The translations under genes were made by a program, and so were the position numbers. Shown here in pieces: positions 59,607-64,000 of a stretch of DNA of 64,000 bases; positions within the stretch are counted from its first letter, which is position 1; each line of letters opens with the position of its first letter. The notes beneath the pieces are model-generated. The model did not search any database, had not been told where the DNA came from, and saw only the letters and a program-made list of their open reading frames with translations. This DNA comes from Pseudomonas fluorescens (GTDB taxonomy: Bacteria; Pseudomonadota; Gammaproteobacteria; Pseudomonadales; Pseudomonadaceae). Location: positions 1 to 64,000 of the forward strand of contig NZ_CABVHU010000015.1 in NCBI RefSeq assembly GCF_902497855.1, read 5' to 3'.

Positions 59607-60176
59607 ATGAAAACTGGTAAAGAACTGAAACCCGGGACCGTGATCCGTCTCGAAAACGATCCTTGGCTGGTTCAGAAAGCTGAATTCACCAAGTCCGGTC
59701 GTAACAGCGCGATCATGAAGACCAAGCTGAAAAACCTGCTGACCGGTTACAAGACCGAGATCGTTTACAGCGCCGACGACAAACTGGACGACGTAATCCT
59801 CGACCGCAAAGAAGCGACCCTGTCCTTCATCAGCGGCGACACCTACACGTTCATGGACACCACCGACTACACCATGTACGAGCTGAACGCTGAAGACATC
59901 GAAGCCGTTCTGCCTTTCGTTGAAGAAGGCATGACCGACGTCTGCGAAGCGATCTTCTTCGAAGAGCGCCTGGTTTCCGTAGAACTGCCGACCACCATCG
60001 TGCGTCAGGTCGACTACACCGAAGGCTCCGCTCGCGGCGACACTTCCGGCAAGGTGATGAAGCCTGCCAAACTGAAGAACGGTACCGAACTGTCGGTAGC
60101 TGACTTCATCGAAATCGGCGACATGATCGAGATCGATACCCGCGAAGGCGGTTCCTACAAAGGCCGTGCCAAATAA
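59607..60176 (+). CDS. efp: Elongation factor P (Arg32 type)
   Basis: The 189-residue protein has KAEFTKSGRNSAIMK, with R32 the acceptor of rhamnose by EarP. The three EF-P beta-barrel domains follow. It relieves ribosome stalling at polyproline. Arg32 in place of lysine fits the EarP system encoded just upstream. Confidence 0.97.
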   Translation: MKTGKELKPGTVIRLENDPWLVQKAEFTKSGRNSAIMKTKLKNLLTGYKTEIVYSADDKLDDVILDRKEATLSFISGDTYTFMDTTDYTMYELNAEDIEAVLPFVEEGMTDVCEAIFFEERLVSVELPTTIVRQVDYTEGSARGDTSGKVMKPAKLKNGTELSVADFIEIGDMIEIDTREGGSYKGRAK

Positions 60177-60194
60177 GCACCGCTTCAGGAATGA

Positions 60195-60224
60195 AAAAGC
60201 CCGACCATTGAGTCGGGCTTTTTT
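60195..60224 (+). terminator. Rho-independent terminator after efp
   Basis: AAGCCCGAC and GTCGGGCTT form a stem followed by a T run, 20 bases past the stop. Confidence 0.93.
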
Positions 60225-60282
60225 GTGCGTGCAGATTCAAGGCCAGCGATGAACTCCTGTGGAGAGAGCCCCCCGCCATGGA

Positions 60283-61239
60283 TCAGTGGCTACCGAAGTT
60301 GTTTTGCAGGGCCAGGTCCCACGGTGGCACCGGGCTGAAACGGGCCTTCAGGTATTCCAGCAACAAGCGACTGCGGGAATTGGGTTGCTGCTCCAGGCGC
60401 AAGGCGTAAATACCCGTCGTTTCCGCTTGGGGCAGGCCGTTTTCGCAGAACAACGGCAGCAGTTCGCCACGCAACAGGTATTCGCTGGTCAGCCAGGTCG
60501 GCAGATGCGCGACACCCAGCCCGGCCAATGCGCCTTCGATCAGCGCCTCGGCATTATTGGCGCTCATGCGGATGCGCCCGGGGCGGTGCAGGTGCATGTG
60601 CCCGGCGCGTTCGAAGCGCCAGGCGAAAGGCGGGGCCAGGCCATCCCAATCGAGCCCGTCATGTTCGACCAGCTGCGCCGGATCGGTGGGTACTCCACGG
60701 CGCTGCAAATAGTCGGGACTGGCACAGGCGATCCGCACCATGCTTGCCAGCGGCGTGGCCACCAGCCGGGTATCGGCCATTTGCCCGGCACGCAGCACCA
60801 GATCCACCTTGCCCAGGTTCAGGCCCTGCATGTCGACAAAACTTTCGATCAGATGAAGTTGCACATCGAGGCCGGGGTACAGCATCAGAAAATCGGCGAT
60901 CACCGGCGCCAGGTGCAGCCGGCCGAACGCTGCCGGCGCATCCAGCCGGATCAGGCCTTCCGGCGCGCTGCTCAGGGACACCGCTTCCGCCCGGGCCAAC
61001 TGCAATTCCGCGACGATCCGCCGCGCGCGCTCGGCAAAGGCCAATCCTGCCGGCGTTGCGCGCACTGCGTGGGTGCTGCGGATGAACAACTGGCTGCCGA
61101 CCGCATTTTCCAGGCTGTCGATGCGCCGCGCCACTGCCGAAGGGGTCAGTGGATGACGGCGGGACGCGGCGGAAAAACTGCCGGTTTCCAGCACGTCGAG
61201 GAACAGGCCCAATTGCCCGGTCAATTGATTGGGATTCAT
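60283..61239 (-). CDS. LysR-family regulator
   Basis: The 318-residue protein has an N-terminal helix-turn-helix (GSFSAASRRHPLTPSAVARRIDSLE) and a substrate-binding domain with the type-3 pattern LDAPAAFGRLHLAPVIADF. It is divergent from the TauE/SafE transporter at 61349. The first ATG lacks a strong ribosome site; the start at 61239 fits the family. Confidence 0.87.
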   Translation of the reverse strand: MNPNQLTGQLGLFLDVLETGSFSAASRRHPLTPSAVARRIDSLENAVGSQLFIRSTHAVRATPAGLAFAERARRIVAELQLARAEAVSLSSAPEGLIRLDAPAAFGRLHLAPVIADFLMLYPGLDVQLHLIESFVDMQGLNLGKVDLVLRAGQMADTRLVATPLASMVRIACASPDYLQRRGVPTDPAQLVEHDGLDWDGLAPPFAWRFERAGHMHLHRPGRIRMSANNAEALIEGALAGLGVAHLPTWLTSEYLLRGELLPLFCENGLPQAETTGIYALRLEQQPNSRSRLLLEYLKARFSPVPPWDLALQNNFGSH

Positions 61240-61348
61240 GCTTGCTCTGCGCTTGTGCGAATTTGGCACAGCCATTGTGCGTTGCTGTGCGTTTCCCTGC
61301 CAGTGGCGACTGCGTAGGATGACCGTACTGAAGTGAGGGAATGGGCAA

Positions 61349-62098
61349 GTGATCGAGTTTTTGATGTACCTGGTGTTTGGCGCTGCCTTGGGGACCCTCG
61401 GTGGATTGTTCGGCATCGGCGGCGGCTTGATCGCGATTCCGCTGCTGGGCGTGCTGTTCGGCCTTGATCAGCAGATCGCCCAAGGCACGGCGCTGGTGAT
61501 GGTCGTGCCGAATGTGATGCTGGCGCTGTGGCGTTATCACCAGCGCAACCGTATCGAGATGCGCCATGCCGTGCCGCTGGCGTCGATGGGCTTCTGTTTT
61601 GCCTGGATCGGTTCGATCTGGGCCGTGGGCATCGATGCGCAAACCATGCGCATGGCGTTTGTCGCCTTCCTGGTCGCCCTGACGGCCTACAACCTCGTGC
61701 GAATGTTCACGACCCACTCGCCGCCTTCGGCGCAGATGAACCATTCGCCACGGTGGCTGGGTGTGCTCGGTGCCGCGTCGGGCAGCATCGGCGGACTGTT
61801 TGGCGTGGGCGGGGCGGTGGTGGCGACGCCGGTGCTGACCAGCGTCTTCGGCACCAGCCAGGTGGTGGCGCAGGGGCTGTCACTGGCGCTGGCATTGCCC
61901 AGCACCGGCGTCACCCTGGTGACTTACGCGGTGCACCAGGAAGTGAACTGGACGATCGGCGTGCCCTTGGCGGTCGGCGGTCTGATGAGCATCAGTTGGG
62001 GAGTGAAGGTCGCCCACGCCTTGCCGGAGCGGCTGTTGCGCGCGCTGTTCTGCGGTTTCCTGGTGCTGTGCGCGGTAATGCTCGCCTTTAAAGTTTGA
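61349..62098 (+). CDS. TauE/SafE-family sulfite/sulfonate exporter
   Basis: The 249-residue protein has about eight membrane helices and internal repeats, with GGLFGIGGGLIAIPLLG and GSIGGLFGVGGAVVATP (glycine-rich helices of the family). The GTG start has GAGG about ten bases before. It ends 11 bases into the convergent LysR at 62088. It may export sulfite, sulfoacetate or another anion. Confidence 0.85.
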   Translation: MIEFLMYLVFGAALGTLGGLFGIGGGLIAIPLLGVLFGLDQQIAQGTALVMVVPNVMLALWRYHQRNRIEMRHAVPLASMGFCFAWIGSIWAVGIDAQTMRMAFVAFLVALTAYNLVRMFTTHSPPSAQMNHSPRWLGVLGAASGSIGGLFGVGGAVVATPVLTSVFGTSQVVAQGLSLALALPSTGVTLVTYAVHQEVNWTIGVPLAVGGLMSISWGVKVAHALPERLLRALFCGFLVLCAVMLAFKV

Positions 62099-62942
62099 AG
62101 CCTTCGACAATGTGCTCGGCCAGGCACTCGGTGATCGGCGACGGGTTGTGCAGGTTACGCACCAGCATGATGCTCGCCTCCGGCAGAACCGGAAGGTCCT
62201 CGGCGTCCCCCAGGATGCGCATGTCGGGGGTGATCAGGCTTTCCAATTGCGCAGTGATTGCCAGGCCGGCGCTGACCACCGCCATGATCGCCGACAGGCT
62301 GGAACTGTTGTAGGCGACGCGGTAATCGCGGCCCATGGCGTCCAGCGCGTTGCAGGCCCACAGCCTGCAGAAACAGTCGCTGTTGAACATCGCCAGCGGC
62401 AACGGCGTCTGCTCATGAACGCTGTAGCACTGCGCTTCGGCCCAGACGAAACGCTCCTTGCGCAGCAGCTGGCCGATCTCGTTGCCCGGTTCCCGGGTGA
62501 CGATGGACAAATCCAGGTCCTGACGCAGCAGCAATTGTTTTGATGATTCGCAGTGCACCTCGATCTGGATCAGCGGATAGGACTGGGCAAACCGCCGCAG
62601 GATCCCCGGCAGAAAACGCATGACGTAATCGTCCGGCGTGCCGATGCGCACCATGCCGACCATGTGCGGCTCGCGCAAGGTATTGAACACCTCGCTGTGC
62701 AGCTTGAGGATGCGCCGGGCGTAACCCAGCAGCACCTGGCCTTCCGCCGTCAGCCGCACCTGCCGTCCGTCGCGCTGGAATAATTGGCGCTGCAGCACGT
62801 CCTCTTCCAGTCGCTTCATCTGCATGCTCACGGCGGACTGGGTGCGGTTGACCTGTTCGCCGGCGCGGGTAAAACCGCCCTGGTCGGCGATGGCGACAAA
62901 GGTGCGCAGCACTTCGGTGTCGATACTCGGGTAGGCGGACAT
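62088..62942 (-). CDS. LysR-family regulator
   Basis: The 284-residue protein has helix-turn-helix GGFTRAGEQVNRTQSAVSMQM. It is divergent from the first DUF1127 gene at 63038. GGAG lies before the ATG. It overlaps the exporter 3' end by 11 bases, on the opposite strand. Confidence 0.86.
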   Translation of the reverse strand: MSAYPSIDTEVLRTFVAIADQGGFTRAGEQVNRTQSAVSMQMKRLEEDVLQRQLFQRDGRQVRLTAEGQVLLGYARRILKLHSEVFNTLREPHMVGMVRIGTPDDYVMRFLPGILRRFAQSYPLIQIEVHCESSKQLLLRQDLDLSIVTREPGNEIGQLLRKERFVWAEAQCYSVHEQTPLPLAMFNSDCFCRLWACNALDAMGRDYRVAYNSSSLSAIMAVVSAGLAITAQLESLITPDMRILGDAEDLPVLPEASIMLVRNLHNPSPITECLAEHIVEGFKL

Positions 62943-63037
62943 TCATCAATCTCCGAGATGTATTGCATCAGAAACATTCGTTGGATTGATCTTAGCCCCG
63001 GCGCGACACTTGAGCCATCCAAACGGAGGGCAACACG

Positions 63038-63259
63038 ATGAAAGGTCAAAAAGGTTTTATCACCGTTGAAAAACACTCCATCCACCTGGTGACCGACCTG
63101 CTGCACAAGATCAATCGCTGGTACGAACTGCACCGCGAACGTGAAATGTTGGCGGGCATGAGCGATGAAGCGCTGAAGGATATCGGCCTGACTCGCGCGG
63201 ATGTCGCGCAGGAAGCTGAACGGCACTTCTGGCAAGACCCCCTGAGCAATGGAAAATAA
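63038..63259 (+). CDS. DUF1127 small protein
   Basis: The 73-residue protein ends in a DUF1127 motif (MSDEALKDIGLTRADVAQEA, then FWQDP). Family members are small arginine-rich proteins implicated in phosphate, carbon or stress adaptation. GGAGG lies before the ATG. It is next to a LysR and a second DUF1127 gene. Confidence 0.88.
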   Translation: MKGQKGFITVEKHSIHLVTDLLHKINRWYELHREREMLAGMSDEALKDIGLTRADVAQEAERHFWQDPLSNGK

Positions 63260-63420
63260 GCTGAACGCTCTGTGGGAAATCCCTGGTCACAACCCCATGA
63301 TTGCGGCGCAAGCCCCTGAAATGGGGTTCGTGGCGACCTGAAACAGACGGTCATAGACATTCGCTGGAGCCTGGCCGACACCTGGCAAAGACTGCCGCCT
63401 CGACGCTGAGGAGCATCATC

Positions 63421-63660
63421 ATGGAACGATCGTTTATTGCACGGCGCAGCACGTTACAGGCATTGAGCCAGGGCTTGGGCAGGGTCGGCCTGCCGCTATC
63501 CAGGGCAACGGCGCAACTGATGCGCTGGCGACAACTGAGCAGGGATCGCGCCGAACTGGCGCGCTTGAGTGATGACTGTCTGCGGGATATCGGCTTGAGT
63601 CGGGCTGACGTCATGTTGGAGTCGTCCCGGCCGTTTTGGGACGATCCGCTCAAGCGATGA
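63421..63660 (+). CDS. DUF1127 small protein, second copy
   Basis: The 79-residue, arginine-rich protein ends LSDDCLRDIGLSRADVMLES and FWDDP. GAGGAG lies eight bases before ATG 63421. The two copies are 161 bases apart, and an AACCCCAT/ATGGGGTT hairpin lies between. Confidence 0.87.
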   Translation: MERSFIARRSTLQALSQGLGRVGLPLSRATAQLMRWRQLSRDRAELARLSDDCLRDIGLSRADVMLESSRPFWDDPLKR

Positions 63661-63727
63661 AGCGGCAGCGCTGGCGTTTTATGCGCAGGTCGCTAAGGTG
63701 GGAACAGACCTCGCCATGAGCCGTTGA

Positions 63728-64000
63728 ATGTCCACTTCCTCGAGTTTTTCCTTGAAACAGGCCAGGCGCCTGGCACTGACTGCCCAAGGCTTTACCGGGC
63801 GTCAGCCGCCAGCGCCGGTCAAATCGGCCCGGATCAATCGATTGATCGAGCGTCTGGGTACGGTGCAGATCGACTCGGTCAACGCGTTGGTGCGTTCGCA
63901 CTACCTGCCCCTGTTCTCCCGCCTCGGCCATTACTCGCATGATTTGCTCGACCAGGCGGCCTGGGGGCGGGGCCGGCAACGCACGCTGTTCGAATATTGG
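63728..64000 (+). CDS. YcaQ-like DNA glycosylase, N-terminal part
   Basis: The frame begins MSTSSSFSLKQARRLALTAQ, then INRLIERLGTVQIDSVNALV and LPLFSRLGHYSHDLLDQAAW, and runs off the window end after 91 codons. This resembles the winged-helix N-terminus of YcaQ/AlkZ interstrand crosslink glycosylases (PF06224). No strong ribosome site is seen. Confidence 0.75.
   Translation, partial: MSTSSSFSLKQARRLALTAQGFTGRQPPAPVKSARINRLIERLGTVQIDSVNALVRSHYLPLFSRLGHYSHDLLDQAAWGRGRQRTLFEYW

Overview
The window is about 62% GC and reads as the chromosome of a fluorescent-group Pseudomonas. The evidence is the gene order cysB, earP-efp, oprI, tesA, two tandem cco operons with ccoGHIS, then hemN, anr and apt, together with many Pseudomonas-type REP doublets (GTAGGAGC / GCTCCTAC). 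No phage, IS transposase, CRISPR array or tRNA was found.

Layout. 1-3333: the 3' end of a 5S rRNA with its terminator, a luciferase-like oxidoreductase and a stand-alone second PBP2 gene (mrdA) behind a long leader hairpin. 3346-15323: an accessory catabolic block of unknown substrate. It holds two paralogous LysR/MHS-transporter modules with nearly identical divergent promoters. The first drives transporter, class II aldolase and 2-hydroxyacid dehydrogenase genes. A third transporter is followed by RidA-like and RraA-like genes. The second module leads to an amidohydrolase and an acetylpolyamine amidohydrolase-like gene. 15571-21152: a tightly overlapping four-gene operon with a sigma54 activator, an ABC exporter, a subtilisin-like protease and a flavoprotein. 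The last three match the accessory proteins QhpF, QhpE and QhpG of quinohemoprotein amine dehydrogenase, but the dehydrogenase subunits and the radical-SAM enzyme QhpD are not in the window.

21284-38781: recR, apt, then a respiratory region transcribed leftwards: anr, hemN, a TauE/SafE-like gene, ccoS, ccoI, ccoH, ccoG, ccoPQON-1 and ccoPON-2. The second cluster has no ccoQ. Consensus ANR boxes precede hemN and ccoN-2, and weaker ones precede ccoG and ccoN-1. Together these encode high-affinity cbb3 oxidases, their copper and heme maturation, anaerobic heme synthesis and the oxygen-sensing regulator.

38104-50547: hydrolase, LysR, acyl-CoA dehydrogenase, tatD, an MltF-like transglycosylase, doxX, a 781-bp long-inverted-repeat element with a nested REP doublet and a hexanucleotide repeat, greB, the ybbAP ABC system and tesA. 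50671-64000: L,D-transpeptidase, oprI, a small GNAT protein, DAHP synthase, PilZ and thioredoxin-like genes with overlapping start codons, a 5'-nucleotidase, uspA, cysB, a second Gre-like protein, earP-efp (arginine rhamnosylation of EF-P), two LysR genes around a TauE/SafE transporter, two DUF1127 genes and the start of a YcaQ-like DNA glycosylase gene.

A recurring feature is that repeats abut the 3' ends of genes and supply their TAG stop codons, at five stop codons in all.
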